From Dechloromonas sp. (GTDB taxonomy: Bacteria > Pseudomonadota > Gammaproteobacteria > Burkholderiales > Rhodocyclaceae), in contig JAEUOG010000040.1 in assembly GCA_016790815.1 (NCBI GenBank), positions 1-42,885 of the forward strand: DNA of 42,885 nt, in the 5' to 3' direction. Shown piece by piece: positions 27,820-36,578 of the stretch. The notes below the pieces were generated by a model. It made no database searches and had not been told where the DNA came from. It saw only the letters and a program-made list of their open reading frames with translations. Made by a program: the position numbers and the translations under genes. Position 1 is the first letter of the stretch. Each line of letters opens with the position of its first letter.

Positions 27820-29045
27820 GACTTCAGTTTCTTGGTGTAGGTGCGCTCGACATAGCGCTCGATGATCTGCTTGAATTCATAGGCGATGTTGTCGCCTTTA
27901 AGGGTGACCGTTTTTTCGCCATCCTCGTAAACCGGCGCCGACGGTGCCTCACCGGTCCCCGGCAGCGAAATGCCGATATTGGCGTGCTTGGATTCTCCGG
28001 GACCATTGACGATGCAGCCCATCACGGCCAGCGTCATGTTTTCGGCGCCATCGTAATGCAACTTCCATTCCGGCATTTTGGCGCGCACGAAATCCTGGAC
28101 TTCGCCAGCCAGTTGCTGGAAAAAGGTGCTGGTCGTCCGGCCGCAACCGGGGCAAGCCGCAACCATCGGCGTGAAGGCGCGCAGGCCCATGGTCTGCAGA
28201 ATTTCCTGACCGACGATGACTTCCTGCGCGCGCGAACCACCAGGTTCGGGCGTTAGCGAAATTCGGATCGTGTCGCCGATACCTTCCTGCAGCAAAACAG
28301 AGAGTGCTGCGGTCGACGCGACGATTCCCTTTGATCCCATCCCGGCTTCAGTCAATCCCAGATGCAAGGCATAGTCAGCGCGCTTCGAAAGCTCGCGATA
28401 AATGGCGATCAGATCCTGAACGCTGGAAACCTTGCACGACAGGATGATTTTTTCGCCAGCCAGTCCAACCTCTTCTGCCTTGGCCGCCGATTCGAGCGCC
28501 GAGGTCACCATCGCGTGGCGCATGATCTCGGTGGCGTCCAAGGGCTGCGGTCGACGTGAATTTTCGTCCATAATCCGCGCCAGCAACTCCTGATCGAGGC
28601 TGCCCCAGTTGACGCCGATGCGCACCGGTTTGTCGTACTTGCAGGCCAGCTCGACCATCTGGGCGAACTGCTCGTCCTTTTTCTTGCCAAATCCAACATT
28701 TCCTGGATTGATCCGATACTTGGCCAGCGCCTCGGCACAAGCCGGGTGCTCAGTCAGCAAACGATGCCCGTTGTAATGGAAATCGCCGATCAACGGGACG
28801 TTGCAGTTCATCCTGTCGAGATGCTCGCGGATCTTCGGTACCGCAGCTGCAGCTTCCAGCGTATTCACCGTAATGCGCACCAGTTCAGAGCCGGCACGCG
28901 CCAGCTCGGCCGTTTGCAAGGCGGTAGCCAGATAATCGGCGGTGTCGGTATTGGTCATCGACTGGATAACCGTCGGGGCATCGCCCCCCAGTTTCACATG
29001 CCCGACAAGACAGGAGCGGGTCAGACGTTTGGCAACTGCACTCAC
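27816..29045 (-). CDS. ispG: (E)-4-hydroxy-3-methylbut-2-enyl-diphosphate synthase IspG
   Basis: A 409-residue iron-sulfur enzyme of the MEP isoprenoid pathway, converting MEcPP to HMBPP. The N-terminal TIM-barrel begins [19 protein letters not shown], and the C-terminal [4Fe-4S] domain carries [10 protein letters not shown] and [20 protein letters not shown], supplying the cluster cysteines. The GTG start at 29045 has GGAG 6 nt upstream, inside the spacing after rodZ (3-nt gap). It overlaps hisS by 4 nt. Placement between rodZ and hisS is conserved in beta- and gammaproteobacteria. Confidence 0.97.
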   Translation of the reverse strand: MSAVAKRLTRSCLVGHVKLGGDAPTVIQSMTNTDTADYLATALQTAELARAGSELVRITVNTLEAAAAVPKIREHLDRMNCNVPLIGDFHYNGHRLLTEHPACAEALAKYRINPGNVGFGKKKDEQFAQMVELACKYDKPVRIGVNWGSLDQELLARIMDENSRRPQPLDATEIMRHAMVTSALESAAKAEEVGLAGEKIILSCKVSSVQDLIAIYRELSKRADYALHLGLTEAGMGSKGIVASTAALSVLLQEGIGDTIRISLTPEPGGSRAQEVIVGQEILQTMGLRAFTPMVAACPGCGRTTSTFFQQLAGEVQDFVRAKMPEWKLHYDGAENMTLAVMGCIVNGPGESKHANIGISLPGTGEAPSAPVYEDGEKTVTLKGDNIAYEFKQIIERYVERTYTKKLKS

Positions 29046-29048
29046 GAG

Positions 29049-29972
29049 CTACTCCAGAACCAGACGGGCCACTTCGCCGCGCGTATAGGGCGCCAGATCA
29101 ACAGGCTGACCATGCCAGAAAACACGGACACCCGGCGCATAGCCAATGGTCACGGAGAGGGGTCCTTGCCCGGACAATGCCTGTTCGGTACCTGCAATCA
29201 ACCTCTGTGAAAACACGACCTTGTTGTCGCGATCCCGAACCTCGAGCCATGAATCCTTCTCGATCAGGAAACGCATTTGGGGCGCATTGGCTGGTGCAGT
29301 CCCCGATTCCGGGGTATCCGGCTTGCCTGCCGAAGGCGAAACAGTGCCTGCTGCAGGGACCAGCACTTCGGCTGGCGCGAGCACCTGCGGATTCATGACC
29401 TGTTGCGGCGTCGTCCCGGGCGGGAATACTGGCTCTGGTGCGCCAGTAGCCGGGATGGGTATTGATACCTCCGGCTCCTTGCGGCCCAGCGAGTCAAGCA
29501 ACGACTGCGTGCTTTCGCGCAGCGACGACAAATCAGCGGGCATCAGGAAATAAGCCAACGCTGCCAGAACAACCGATCCCGCTCCGACAAGCACGAATAG
29601 TTTGCTGCGCTGGGAGCCGGCAGTACCGGAATGCGGCATCGCCGCTGGCGTCATTTCGGAAACACCCAAACTGCTCACCGGCGCTTCGAGGACATCGTCC
29701 AGTTGCACCATCAGCGGGGCCGGGTCTATCTGAACCAGGCGGGCATAGTTACGCACAAAACCGCGGATGAACGTATTCCCCGGCAAACCCTTCCAGTCGT
29801 CCGCTTCCAATGCTTCGACCTGCCGCGGCCCGAGCTTGAGCGTTTGAGCGATATCCGCTACCTCCAGACTGCGCGCCTCGCGCGCCAAACGCAACCGTTC
29901 TCCGACTGGCGGACCGGACATCACGACAACATGTTCCGAGACGACTTCCTGGGTATTCACCTGCTCACTCAT
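29049..29972 (-). CDS. rodZ: Cytoskeleton-associated protein RodZ
   Basis: A 307-residue bitopic protein that links MreB to the cell-wall machinery. A Cro/C1-type helix-turn-helix occupies about residues 20-90 (GERLRLAREARSLEVADIAQTLKLGPRQVEALEADDWKGLPGNTFIRGFVRNYARLV). One membrane helix is at about 124-145 (KLFVLVGAGSVVLAALAYFLM). A Pro-rich periplasmic linker and a beta-rich DUF4115 domain at about 232-306 (FLIEKDSWLEVRDRDNKVVFSQRL) follow. It overlaps pilW by 4 nt (ATGA) and precedes ispG by 3 nt. Confidence 0.94.
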   Translation of the reverse strand: MSEQVNTQEVVSEHVVVMSGPPVGERLRLAREARSLEVADIAQTLKLGPRQVEALEADDWKGLPGNTFIRGFVRNYARLVQIDPAPLMVQLDDVLEAPVSSLGVSEMTPAAMPHSGTAGSQRSKLFVLVGAGSVVLAALAYFLMPADLSSLRESTQSLLDSLGRKEPEVSIPIPATGAPEPVFPPGTTPQQVMNPQVLAPAEVLVPAAGTVSPSAGKPDTPESGTAPANAPQMRFLIEKDSWLEVRDRDNKVVFSQRLIAGTEQALSGQGPLSVTIGYAPGVRVFWHGQPVDLAPYTRGEVARLVLE

Positions 29973-30769
29973 TCAAAATTGCCTTTAAGAAATTCCTGAT
30001 ACTCCTGCGACGTCGGATACCGACCACGCAGCTGCGAAGCGTAGCCTGCCTCTGCAGCACGGTTGCCCTGCCTGCGCTCAAGGCGCAGGCCAAGCCAAAG
30101 TGCTTCGGCCGTCGGTGGCTCCATCATTTTTAACGCTTCGGTCAGATAGATGCGCGACTCTTCAAAATTTCCGCGCCTGTAAAAAATCAGGGCCAGTTGC
30201 AAACGCGCCGGGACTGCGCCATCGCGCGATAGCTGCAAGGCCTTGAGCAAGTAACTCTGCGCACCATCAAAATCACCTGCCTTGAAAGCACAGGTGCCGG
30301 CGTTGGTGTAGGCCTTGTCTGGCGTTTCGTACAAAGGGCTCTTCAACGCATTGAGAAAGTAGGCGATAGACTGGCGCTCTTTTCCCGTTTCGCAGAGAAA
30401 CCAGCCGTAATTGTTATTGACCTCGGGATCGTTCGGCGCGAGGTCCAGCGCCTGACGAAAATCGTCTTCCGCTTTGTCGTACTCCTTCAGCGAAAGGCGG
30501 ACCAGGCCGCGAACACTGTACGCTTGATAGTAGCCGGAGTCCGCACTCAACGCGATGCGCAACTCATCAAGCGCAACCCCCGGATTTCCCGCCTGAAAGT
30601 ACAGCGAGCCCAGTTCTGTGTGAATTTTGGCCCGATTTCGCGGATCGCTCGATGGTTTCAACTGGCCGGTATCGGACGGATTGAAGTCGTATTGCGCATG
30701 GACCGGCAATGCACACGACACGCCCAGACACAGCACCGAAACCCAGTTTTTCAGCGAAAAAACAGTCAC
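29969..30769 (-). CDS. pilW: Type IV pilus biogenesis protein PilW/PilF
   Basis: A 266-residue TPR protein, the pilotin-type factor needed for PilQ secretin assembly. The N-terminal signal is [23 protein letters not shown], then about six TPR units ([51 protein letters not shown] and onward). The start is GTG at 30769, with GGAGG 7 nt upstream, overlapping the rlmN stop by 4 nt (GTGA). Homologues are usually lipoproteins. Here the only candidate lipobox, LGVSC, is poor and an ordinary cleavage after VHA is also possible, so lipidation is uncertain. The rlmN-pilW-rodZ-ispG order supports the name. Confidence 0.9.
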   Translation of the reverse strand: MTVFSLKNWVSVLCLGVSCALPVHAQYDFNPSDTGQLKPSSDPRNRAKIHTELGSLYFQAGNPGVALDELRIALSADSGYYQAYSVRGLVRLSLKEYDKAEDDFRQALDLAPNDPEVNNNYGWFLCETGKERQSIAYFLNALKSPLYETPDKAYTNAGTCAFKAGDFDGAQSYLLKALQLSRDGAVPARLQLALIFYRRGNFEESRIYLTEALKMMEPPTAEALWLGLRLERRQGNRAAEAGYASQLRGRYPTSQEYQEFLKGNFE

Positions 30770-31860
30770 GATCTTGCCTCCACAAGGGGAATCACTCGCC
30801 CTGCTGTCCGTTTGGTTTTATCCAAAACCTGGCCGGCCAACTGGCCACAGGCAGCATCAATGTCGTCACCGCGCGTCTTGCGCGTCGTGGTAACAATACC
30901 GGCCTGCATCAGGATATCGGCAAACCGGCGCACTCGCTCCGCTGGCGAACGCTTGAATGGCGAACCCGGGAAGGGGTTGAAGGGAATCAAGTTGAACTTG
31001 CAATGCACGCTCTTGACCAGCGCCAGCAGTTCGCGGGCATGGGCGTCGCTGTCATTAATGCCGTCAAGCATGATGTACTCGAAGGTGATGAAATCACGCG
31101 GCGCCTTGTCGAGGTAGCGCTGGCAGGCTGCCATCAGTTCTTTGAGCGGGTATTTCTGGTTGATCGGCACGATCTGGTCGCGCAGCCTGTCGTTCGGTGC
31201 GTGCAGCGAGACAGCCAATGCAACCGGGCACTCATCGCCCAGACGGTCCATGACCGGCACCAGACCGGAGGTCGACACCGTGACGCGCCGGCGCGAGAGG
31301 CCGTAGGCGTTGTCGTCGAGCATCAACTTGAGCGCGGCAACGGAATTTTCGAAGTTGGCGAGCGGTTCGCCCATGCCCATCAGGACGACGTTGGAAATAA
31401 CCCGTTCGTCGCCGTGGACCGCACCGAGTGCGTTGTTGGCCAGCCAGAGCTGGCCGATGATTTCCGCCACCGTCAGGTTGCGGTTGAAGCCTTGCTTGCC
31501 GGTCGAACAGAAGGCGCAGTCGAGCGCACAACCGGCTTGCGTCGAGATGCACAGCGTGCCACGGTCGTCTTCGGGAATGAACACGGTTTCAACGGCATTG
31601 CCGTTGCCAACGTCGATCAGAAACTTGCGCGTGCCGTCATCCGACAGCTTGTCGGAGACGATGGCTGGCGGCGCCACGACCGCCCTCGCCTTGAGCTTTT
31701 CGCGAAGGCTCTTGGCGATGTCGGTCATGGCATCGAAGTCCGCCACGCCGGAACGATGGATCCAGCGCAAGACCTGCTTGGCGCGGAAGGGCTTTTCGCC
31801 CTGCTCGGCAAACCAGGCAGTCAGGCTTTCGCCATCGAAATCCAGCAGATTGACACTCAT
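30766..31860 (-). CDS. rlmN: Dual-specificity RNA methyltransferase RlmN
   Basis: A 364-residue radical-SAM enzyme that makes 2-methyladenosine at A2503 of 23S rRNA and A37 of some tRNAs. The cluster motif [11 protein letters not shown] (CxxxCxxC) follows CISTQAG. Other family motifs are [29 protein letters not shown] and [19 protein letters not shown], which carries the second catalytic cysteine. Two in-frame ATGs exist, at 31866 and 31860. GGAAAG directly abuts the first but sits 6 nt before the second, so I choose 31860. It overlaps pilW by 4 nt; ndk lies 113 nt upstream. Confidence 0.95.
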   Translation of the reverse strand: MSVNLLDFDGESLTAWFAEQGEKPFRAKQVLRWIHRSGVADFDAMTDIAKSLREKLKARAVVAPPAIVSDKLSDDGTRKFLIDVGNGNAVETVFIPEDDRGTLCISTQAGCALDCAFCSTGKQGFNRNLTVAEIIGQLWLANNALGAVHGDERVISNVVLMGMGEPLANFENSVAALKLMLDDNAYGLSRRRVTVSTSGLVPVMDRLGDECPVALAVSLHAPNDRLRDQIVPINQKYPLKELMAACQRYLDKAPRDFITFEYIMLDGINDSDAHARELLALVKSVHCKFNLIPFNPFPGSPFKRSPAERVRRFADILMQAGIVTTTRKTRGDDIDAACGQLAGQVLDKTKRTAGRVIPLVEARS

Positions 31861-31910
31861 ATTCATCTTTCCATGTTCAGATCAGGCGTGGCGTGAAGAC
31901 AAGCCAAAGA

Positions 31911-31927
31911 CGGTGCGAACAGCACCG
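31911..31927 (-). terminator. Weak hairpin between ndk and rlmN
   Basis: On the minus strand CGGTGC, a 5-nt loop and GCACCG form a 6-bp GC stem followed by TCTTTGG. It lies 47 nt past the ndk stop and could attenuate transcription into rlmN. The T tract is poor, so this is a weak call. Confidence 0.25.
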
Positions 31928-31973
31928 CCAGGCGCCGTCGTCAACGCCACGGCCGCTCCGGGCACGGAATAGA

Positions 31974-32402
31974 TTAGCGACCGGCGTAAACGTTCAAACC
32001 CGGGAAGAAGAAAGCGACTTCCACGGCGGCGGTTTCCGGAGCATCGGAGCCGTGCACGGCGTTGGCATCGATGGACTCTGCGAAATCGGCGCGGATGGTG
32101 CCCGGTGCGGCTTCCTTCGGGTTGGTGGCGCCCATCAGCTCACGGTTCTTGGCGATGGCGTTTTCGCCTTCGAGCACCTGAACCATGACCGGACCGGAGG
32201 TCATGAAGGAAACCAGGTCCTTGAAGAAAGGACGGGCCTTGTGCACAGCGTAGAACTGGCCGGCTTCCTGCTCGGACAACCAGACCATCTTGGAGGCAAC
32301 GATCTTCAGACCGTTGGATTCAAAACGGGAGTAAATCTTGCCGATGACATTCTTGGCGACAGCATCGGGTTTGATGATGGAGAGGGCGAGTTCGATAGCC
32401 AT
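31974..32402 (-). CDS. ndk: Nucleoside diphosphate kinase
   Basis: A 142-residue enzyme that transfers the gamma phosphate between nucleoside triphosphates and diphosphates. It shows the N-terminal [14 protein letters not shown], the [19 protein letters not shown] region and the active-site histidine His117 in NAVHGSD. Length and ending match bacterial Ndk. GGAG lies 8 nt before the ATG. It is the first of the long run of minus-strand housekeeping genes and is separated from rlmN by 113 nt; ndk-rlmN adjacency is common in betaproteobacteria. Confidence 0.98.
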   Translation of the reverse strand: MAIELALSIIKPDAVAKNVIGKIYSRFESNGLKIVASKMVWLSEQEAGQFYAVHKARPFFKDLVSFMTSGPVMVQVLEGENAIAKNRELMGATNPKEAAPGTIRADFAESIDANAVHGSDAPETAAVEVAFFFPGLNVYAGR

Positions 32403-32475
32403 TTAATTGCTCCGCAAAAAGCTAGACAGTTGAAAAACGAGCAATTTTAGCAGATTCAGAACACGAACGCCCGAA

Positions 32476-33162
32476 TCACTGCGCCTGAGGTTTCTCGCCT
32501 TCCAGCCTGCTCAGCGGTTCGCGCAACTCGGCAAAGTTGCGTGGCGCCACGTATTGCATCAACTCCTTGCCGTTGCCGTCGACCACCACATCGAGCCCCT
32601 TGTCAGGGTAGAGCAGATGTACCCGCTTCTCCGATACGACCAGCCGTTCGCCCGGCGCCCCAAAGCGCTGGATCACTGTTACCTCATCCAGTTGCACCGA
32701 CGGAATGACGCTGATGGCCTTCACCGGCATTTTTTCAATTGCGACCAAATCGTCCTGGCTCAACGTGATCTTGCGTGTCGTGCTCTCCATGTGCTTGGCC
32801 TTCAGGGCCCGTTCGCGCATTTCCAAAACCAGCTCTTTTTTCGCGTCGACCGTGACAATGACCTTGGCCAGCACAAAGCCGAGTGCCACTTGCGCGTAGT
32901 AGCCTTCAATCGCACCCGTTTCGTTGGGTTCGGCGACGATCGCCAGATCGATCTCATTGCCGAGCTTCTGGCGTACTTCGCCGACCGTGCTGACTCCTGG
33001 ACGCAGACCGAAAACCGAACTGCCGCCCTGGCCATCCAGTTCGATTTGCCATGGGAGATTGGCGTTGGGATCAACACCCTCCCGCTTTCCCAGCTCCGGA
33101 ACCAGAAAGGGAACGATCAAGGCAATGGCGATCAGCGCGATTATCGAGAGTGCGAATTTCAT
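32476..33162 (-). CDS. Membrane-anchored protein of unknown function
   Basis: A 228-residue protein that I cannot name. One N-terminal hydrophobic segment (FALSIIALIAIALIVPFLVPEL, about 3-24) should anchor it, with the rest outside the cytoplasm. Two segments look alike in a BamE/SmpA-like way: SVFGLRPGVSTVGEVRQKLG (about 53-72) and VIQRFGAPGERLVVSEKRVHLLYPDKGLDVV (about 169-199). A helical charged region lies between them. The ATG at 33162 has AGGAAATC immediately upstream; an in-frame upstream ATG at 33333 crosses a terminator and overlaps dctM. It lies between dctM and ndk, with spaces of 112 and 73 nt, so it is probably transcribed alone. The BamE resemblance is tentative. Confidence 0.65.
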   Translation of the reverse strand: MKFALSIIALIAIALIVPFLVPELGKREGVDPNANLPWQIELDGQGGSSVFGLRPGVSTVGEVRQKLGNEIDLAIVAEPNETGAIEGYYAQVALGFVLAKVIVTVDAKKELVLEMRERALKAKHMESTTRKITLSQDDLVAIEKMPVKAISVIPSVQLDEVTVIQRFGAPGERLVVSEKRVHLLYPDKGLDVVVDGNGKELMQYVAPRNFAELREPLSRLEGEKPQAQ

Positions 33163-33213
33163 GATTTCCTGAAGAACATGCCGGGGGCTGGATTGTGCCA
33201 CACCGGCAGCCCC

Positions 33214-33245
33214 AAAAAACAAGCCCCGAACGGCGTCGGGGCTTG
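33214..33245 (-). terminator. Rho-independent terminator of the TRAP operon
   Basis: On the minus strand a perfect 10-bp stem, CAAGCCCCGA/TCGGGGCTTG (33220-33229 with 33236-33245) and a 6-nt loop, is followed by TTTTTT (33219-33214). It lies 29 nt past the dctM stop. Confidence 0.93.
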
Positions 33246-33274
33246 CAGGGTACGACCTAGGAAGGAATGCCCTG

Positions 33275-34558
33275 TTAGAGCATGCCCATCGTCCGTGGCA
33301 ACCACAGCGAAAGGTCAGGCCAGTAGGTGACAACTACCAGGAAGCCGAGCATGGAGAGCAACCACGGCCACACGGCAACGGTCAGTTCGGTAATGCCCAT
33401 CTTGGTGATGCCCGATGCGACGTAGAGATTCAAGCCGACCGGGGGATGGCACATGCCAACCTCCATATTCACCACCATCAGGATGCCGAAATGCACCGGA
33501 TGGATACCGAGCGCGATCGCCACCGGGAAGAGAATCGGCGCGAAAATCAGGACAATGGAAGACGGCTCCATGAAATTACCGGCGAGCAGCAGAATCACGT
33601 TGACCGCCAGCAGGAAGGTGATGACACCCAGCCCATTGCCCAACATCCAGTCAGCCAGCGCCTGCGGGATATTCTCGTTGGTCATGATGAACGAGAAGAG
33701 CACGGCGTTGGTGATGATGTAGAGCAGCATCGCTGACATGTTGGCCGAATTGAGCAACACCTTCGGCACATCCTTGAGCCCCAGATCCTTGTAGATGAAA
33801 ACGGCGCAAATAAAGGCGTAGACCGCAGACATTGCTGCTGCTTCGGTCGGCGTGAAGATGCCGGAGTAGATACCGCCCATCACGACCACGATCAGCAGCA
33901 GGCCCCAGACCGAAGCGCGGAATGCCTTCCAGCGCTCGCCCCAGGTCGCCTTCGGTTGACGGGGATAGTTGAACTTCTTGGCGCGATACCAGGTGACGCC
34001 GCCCAACACGCCAGCCAGTGCCAGACCCGGAATCACCCCCGCCATGAACAGGGCGCCAACCGAGGTATTGGTTGCCACCGAGTACATCACCATGACGATG
34101 GACGGCGGAATCAGGATGCCAAGCGCACCGGAGGTCGCGATCACGCCTGCCCCGAACTTGTTCGGGAAGCCCGCCTTGACCATGGCCGGCAGCAGGATGG
34201 AGCCGATCGCCACGACCGTCGCCGGGCTGGAACCGGACACTGCTGCGAACAGCGCACAGGCCAGCACACCGGCCAGACCCAGACCGCCGTACCAATGGCC
34301 GACCATCGATGTGGCGAAATTGATCATCCGTTTCGCCACCCCGCCGTGGGTCAGGAAATTGCCAGCGAGGATGAAGAACGGAATCGCCATGATTTCGAAC
34401 TTCTCGATACCCGTGAATAGCTTGAGGGCAACCGATTCGAGCGGCACCTGCGTCATGGTGAAGAGGAAGGTCAACACGGTCAGGCCGAGCGAAATCGAGA
34501 TCGGCATGCCGGTCAGCATGAGGATGGCCAGCAGGCCAAAAATCACCAGTGCGTTCAT
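33275..34558 (-). CDS. dctM: TRAP dicarboxylate transporter, large permease DctM
   Basis: A 427-residue membrane protein of about 12 helices that carries the Na+-coupled transport channel of a tripartite ATP-independent periplasmic transporter. Family motifs include GTPISISLGL-like GMPISISLGLTVL, the GGVAKRMINFATSMVGHWYGGLGLAGVLACALFAAVSGSSPATVVAIGSI block and PPSIVMVMYSVATNTSVGALFMAG. The late MEPSSIVLIFAPILFPVAIALGI segment is also typical. It overlaps dctQ by 4 nt and is followed by a strong terminator. The association with DctSR and DctA suggests succinate, malate or fumarate as substrate. Confidence 0.96.
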   Translation of the reverse strand: MNALVIFGLLAILMLTGMPISISLGLTVLTFLFTMTQVPLESVALKLFTGIEKFEIMAIPFFILAGNFLTHGGVAKRMINFATSMVGHWYGGLGLAGVLACALFAAVSGSSPATVVAIGSILLPAMVKAGFPNKFGAGVIATSGALGILIPPSIVMVMYSVATNTSVGALFMAGVIPGLALAGVLGGVTWYRAKKFNYPRQPKATWGERWKAFRASVWGLLLIVVVMGGIYSGIFTPTEAAAMSAVYAFICAVFIYKDLGLKDVPKVLLNSANMSAMLLYIITNAVLFSFIMTNENIPQALADWMLGNGLGVITFLLAVNVILLLAGNFMEPSSIVLIFAPILFPVAIALGIHPVHFGILMVVNMEVGMCHPPVGLNLYVASGITKMGITELTVAVWPWLLSMLGFLVVVTYWPDLSLWLPRTMGML

Positions 34559-35340
34559 TGCTGGTCTCCTTGCTTGTCGGATGCATGACGGCGTTCACCA
34601 CCGGCGCGACGCTCTTCGGCGGCAGCCTGGGACGACTCGTGGCGACGTTCCTCGCCGGAGCGACGCTCGCCAACCATGGTGTGCTTCAGATCCTTCATGT
34701 GCAGGTTGTCGTCCATGCTATAGGGGTCGAAATCGACCGGTGGTACTTCGTCTTCCAGACCGTCGACGTGTCCGTGATCGTGATGCGGCAACTCACCCGT
34801 CTTGATGAATGCCCAAGTAACCTGCAGGAAGCGGAAGCACATCAGCGACGAACCGAACGGAATGGCGCTGTACACGATCCAGGTCGGCCACTCCAGGTCA
34901 GGCGTCGTCGGACCTTCGTAGATATCTTCAGCCTGGATGCCCAAGGTATTGAAGGCGGCGTAGTGAGCACCGTTTTCCCAAACGAAATGCGCGCCCAGCG
35001 TGGCAACGATGCCGGTAAACAGCGCACCAGCCAGCAGGCCGAAGATGATGAATTTGCCACGCATACCGTCGTCAAGCCTGTTGATAAGGACATCGACCCC
35101 GACGTGAATGCCGGTCCGAACGCCATAGGCTGCACCGAACTTGGCCATCCACACGAACATGATGATGCAGAGCTCCTGGGCCCAGCTGAAATTCAATGTC
35201 AGCAGCCAGTCCTGCAGACCGGGAATATCGACCCCGGCCAGATAGCGGTGCGCCACCGAGGCGAAGATGATCAGCGTGGCCGCGCCCATCAGGAACGTGA
35301 CCAGCAACTCTTCGAGGTGATTGAGCGCTTTGTTTAACAT
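34555..35340 (-). CDS. dctQ: TRAP dicarboxylate transporter, small permease DctQ with extended tail
   Basis: A 261-residue protein. Four membrane helices are visible: LLVTFLMGAATLIIFASV, a second around WAQELCIIMFVWMAKFG, IIFGLLAGALFTGIVATLG and YSAIPFGSSLMCFRFLQVTWAF. It partners DctM. I use the ATG at 35340 (GGGGG about 8 nt upstream) rather than the in-frame ATG at 35355. The C-terminus is unusual: about 70 hydrophilic residues ending in a repeated Arg/Glu pattern (GERRSGEERRHESS and EERRAGGERRHASD). DctQ proteins are commonly shorter and lack this. The role of the tail is unknown. Confidence 0.92.
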   Translation of the reverse strand: MLNKALNHLEELLVTFLMGAATLIIFASVAHRYLAGVDIPGLQDWLLTLNFSWAQELCIIMFVWMAKFGAAYGVRTGIHVGVDVLINRLDDGMRGKFIIFGLLAGALFTGIVATLGAHFVWENGAHYAAFNTLGIQAEDIYEGPTTPDLEWPTWIVYSAIPFGSSLMCFRFLQVTWAFIKTGELPHHDHGHVDGLEDEVPPVDFDPYSMDDNLHMKDLKHTMVGERRSGEERRHESSQAAAEERRAGGERRHASDKQGDQQ

Positions 35341-35363
35341 CGTGAATACCCCCATTTATAAAC

Positions 35364-35381
35364 CGGGGGCTTTCGCCCCCG
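35364..35381 (-). repeat. Intercistronic stem-loop between dctP and dctQ
   Basis: CGGGGGC (35364-35370), a 4-nt loop and GCCCCCG (35375-35381) form a very stable 7-bp GC stem 19 nt after the dctP stop. No T tract follows, so it is unlikely to be a full terminator. A stem here could protect the dctP mRNA end and raise binding protein over permease, as is usual for binding-protein operons. That role is inference. Confidence 0.55.
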
Positions 35382-35400
35382 ATCTTTACTGCCAAGAGAC

Positions 35401-36405
35401 TTACAGGCTATCCGGCTTGAAACCGATATCCTTGTAAACCGCCTGGATAACTTCCTTGCCGATACGCCCTTCCATCTTCTGATGCACCGGCGCCATGGCC
35501 TTCTTGAATGCCAGACGCTCTTCCTTGGTCGGCACATAGACCGTGGTCTTGCCGCTCTTCTTCACTGCTTCCAGCGAAGAATCGTTCTCGACCTTGGCGA
35601 TCTGGTTGGCATAGCGGGTTGCCTGCTCCATCGCATCGTCGAGCTGCTTGCGAATGTCTGCCGGCAGACCGTCCCAGAATTTTCTGTTCACGATCACCGC
35701 GTAACCAAGATAGCCGTGCTCGGTCAGGGTCAGGTGCTTTTGCACTTCATGCATCTTCTGGGTGTACAGGTTGGAAAGCGGGTTTTCCGTCCCGTCGACC
35801 ACGCCAGTCTGCAGCGCCTGATAGACCTCGGAGAAGGCCATTACCTGCGGCAGGCCGCCAACTGAACGAATCTGCTCTTCCAGGACCTTGGACGACTGGA
35901 TGCGCAGCTTCTTGCCCTTCAGGTCAGCCGGCGTCTTGATCGGCGAATTCAGAGAGAAGGACTTGAAGCCGTTGTCCCAGTAAGCCAGACCACGAATGCC
36001 CTTGGGCTCCAGCTTGGACAGCAGTTGCTTGCCGACTGCACCGTTGGTGACCTTGCGCAGATCGTCATAGCTGCTGAAGATGAACGGAAGATCGAAGACT
36101 TCGAACTCCTTGACCCCCAGCGGGCCGAATTTAGCCAGCGACGGCGCCAGCATCTGGACGGCGCCCAACTGCAGCGCTTCCATTTCTTCCTTGTCCTTGT
36201 ACAGCGTCGAGTTGGCATAAACCTCGACCTTGACCTTGCCACCAGTCAGCTCGCCAGCCTTCTTGGCGAACATCTCGGCTGCCTTGCCCTTCGGGGTATC
36301 GGCTGCCACGACGTGGCTGAATTTGATCACGATCGGTTGTTGGGCGTAGGCACCGAGCGAAGCGGCACAGAAAAACAGGCCAGCCAGCAGCTTTGAAATT
36401 TTCAT
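35401..36405 (-). CDS. dctP: TRAP dicarboxylate transporter, periplasmic binding protein DctP
   Basis: A 334-residue exported solute-binding protein with the signal peptide MKISKLLAGLFFCAASLGAYAQ. Family motifs follow: IVIKFSHVVAADTPKGKAAEMFAKKAGELTGGKVKVEVYANSTLY, the GLAYWDNGFKSFSLNSPIKTPADLKGKKLRIQ region and VDGTENPLSNLYTQKMHEVQKHLTLTEHGYLGY. The conserved substrate arginine is expected in the KLRIQ segment. It resembles the DctP of C4-dicarboxylate systems. GGAGGAGAG precedes the ATG. It is the first gene of dctPQM, and a DctR-like box lies about 75 bp upstream. Confidence 0.95.
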   Translation of the reverse strand: MKISKLLAGLFFCAASLGAYAQQPIVIKFSHVVAADTPKGKAAEMFAKKAGELTGGKVKVEVYANSTLYKDKEEMEALQLGAVQMLAPSLAKFGPLGVKEFEVFDLPFIFSSYDDLRKVTNGAVGKQLLSKLEPKGIRGLAYWDNGFKSFSLNSPIKTPADLKGKKLRIQSSKVLEEQIRSVGGLPQVMAFSEVYQALQTGVVDGTENPLSNLYTQKMHEVQKHLTLTEHGYLGYAVIVNRKFWDGLPADIRKQLDDAMEQATRYANQIAKVENDSSLEAVKKSGKTTVYVPTKEERLAFKKAMAPVHQKMEGRIGKEVIQAVYKDIGFKPDSL

Positions 36406-36440
36406 GTTCTCTCCTCCAATTGAAGTTGTCGCAAATTACG

Positions 36441-36469
36441 ACTAGGTACAAGTATTACGAAAGGAGCAA
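36441..36469 (-). promoter_or_regulatory. Tentative dctP promoter
   Basis: On the minus strand TTGCTC (36469-36464), a 17-bp spacer and CCTAGT (36446-36441) form a weak sigma-70-like pair. It lies 9 nt downstream of the GTGGAAAACCACAAT box, a placement suited to an activator. The -10 is poor, as expected for activator-dependent promoters, so confidence is limited. Confidence 0.35.
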
Positions 36470-36478
36470 TCGCTGAGT

Positions 36479-36493
36479 ATTGTGGTTTTCCAC
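36479..36493 (-). promoter_or_regulatory. DctR-like operator upstream of dctP
   Basis: Minus-strand GTGGAAAACCACAAT, containing the inverted arms GTGG/CCAC around AAAA. It is identical over 15 bp to a site at 38029-38043 upstream of dctA/dctS. Both lie before C4-dicarboxylate genes beside a FixJ/NarL-type regulator, so it is the best candidate DctR binding site. Binding is inferred. Confidence 0.65.
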
Positions 36494-36532
36494 AGACGAT
36501 CGGAAGCTGACCTCAAGATATCCATGGTCAAC

Positions 36533-36562
36533 AAAAAACCGCCGGGCTGGCCGGCGGTTTTT
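36533..36562 (-). terminator. Terminator of dctA
   Basis: On the minus strand an 11-bp stem, CCGGCGGTTTT (36555-36545 side read in reverse) paired through a 5-nt loop, ends in TTTTTT (36538-36533). On the plus strand the stem CCGCCGG/CCGGCGG is also followed by TTTTT, so it could work in both directions. It lies 16 nt past the dctA stop. Confidence 0.92.
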
Positions 36563-36578
36563 CTGGGTTAAGCAACGT

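Noticed and set aside
33163-33333. N-terminal extension of the 228-residue protein
   Set aside because: It crosses the TRAP-operon terminator and overlaps dctM; the internal ATG has a good Shine-Dalgarno and starts at the membrane anchor.
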